A DNA stretch of 64,000 bases, taken from Trochalopteron elliotii. Its lineage: Eukaryota; Chordata; Aves; Passeriformes; Leiothrichidae. A program made the translations under genes and the position numbers. Under the pieces are notes generated by a model. That model ran no database searches and was not told the DNA's origin. It saw only the letters and a program-made list of their open reading frames with translations. Positions 63,434 through 64,000 of the stretch are shown one piece after another. Location of the stretch: contig JANPWX010000214.1 of NCBI GenBank assembly GCA_024734555.1, positions 1,353,635 through 1,417,634 on the forward strand, given 5' to 3'. How positions within the stretch are numbered: position 1 is the stretch's first letter; each line of letters begins with the position of its first letter.

Positions 63434-64000
63434 ACTGTTCTAACAGTATTTTAGTGTCGATGGGGGAGGGTAGCAAATGAAAAAGCAACAGGCTCTGCCT
63501 TTTCAGAGGAAAGAAGATATCCCACCCATCTCTGAGGGGATGTAAAGGGGCACTCTACTGTCAGCTTTTGCAGGCCGGGTCCTTTTTGGAGAGAAGGAAT
63601 TTCTGACTTTACAAGGTCTTGGAAAGGAAAAATAGACATTTCCTAAAATATTTTTAAAATACTTCAACAATAAAAAAAGTTCTTCATATTTTATTCCAGA
63701 ACTATTTTCACACTTTTAAATTAGTTTTAAATAAAATTTAAATTTTTGAATTTTATACTGTAGTTAATCGACAGTATTTCTGAGGTTAACAAAAATTCTC
63801 TTTGCTGACAATGTACAAAAAAATTCTAAATGCTTGTTCTCAGAATAAAACTGGTATGAGCTAAGTATGTGACAACTAGACTATAAAAAAACCAACCATA
63901 GACTCTCACCCTGTCATTCCCAACCAAGAGTAGCCAATTTGTGACAATTAGCACATTGTGCATAGCGCAATTCATCTGGCCCTTCACGGGGCTGCCAGAC
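63434..64000. other. Unassigned 3' edge of the window
   Basis: Mostly AT-rich with poly-A and poly-T runs. The last 50 bases are abruptly richer in GC and contain CpGs (agcgc, cacgg). One plus-strand frame there reads HIVHSAIHLALHGAAR up to the edge, too short to interpret. Confidence 0.4.

Noticed and set aside
1..64000. Search by eye for tRNA, rRNA, snRNA, CRISPR arrays and complete host or viral genes
   Set aside because: No cloverleaf with tRNA boxes outside the SINE relic, no spaced direct-repeat array and no retroviral gag/pol/env were seen; a covariance-model scan would be needed to exclude small RNAs.

Overview
The window looks like bird nuclear DNA, non-coding over almost its whole length. 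Bird is indicated by four fragments of CR1, the main avian LINE. One keeps reverse-transcriptase text of CR1 type and two keep the typical 3'-end text. Two solo ERV LTRs of a kind common in avian genomes support this. The background is AT-rich and CpG-poor, repeat density is low, and there are no Alu, B1 or L1-type repeats. The species cannot be fixed from the sequence; a neoavian bird, perhaps a passerine, would fit.

Layout: 1-8471 is unrecognised single-copy-looking sequence, followed by an AT-rich minisatellite at 8472-8572. A striking perfect inverted repeat with 42-bp arms lies at 10513-10604. From 13 to 16 kb there is a CR1 3' end, an (AC)18 microsatellite and two copies of a short duplicated segment 2.8 kb apart. 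A solo LTR occupies 23013-24006. At 25435-26385 there is a reverse-strand CR1 pol relic with a frameshift, stop codons and no 3' end. A second reverse-strand CR1 end (28064-28190) and a probable MIR-type SINE relic (28915-29030) follow. A forward CR1 3' end lies at 39320-39789 and a second solo LTR, same family and orientation as the first, at 48801-49883. The rest is unassigned.

No complete protein-coding gene, tRNA, rRNA or CRISPR array could be supported. The longest open frame (62915-63433 from its first ATG) matches nothing I recognise. The best hints of a host transcript are intervals that have a pyrimidine-rich 3' splice site, a consensus 5' splice site and an open frame between them: 24928-25037, 45551-45666 and 46533-46643 on the minus strand, and 531-595, 38004-38089, 51601-51745 and 61647-61792 on the plus strand. 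They are hypotheses only. Splice-like sequence is common by chance and the candidates lie on both strands, so they cannot all belong to one gene. The window is best read as a large intron or a gene-poor intergenic region.
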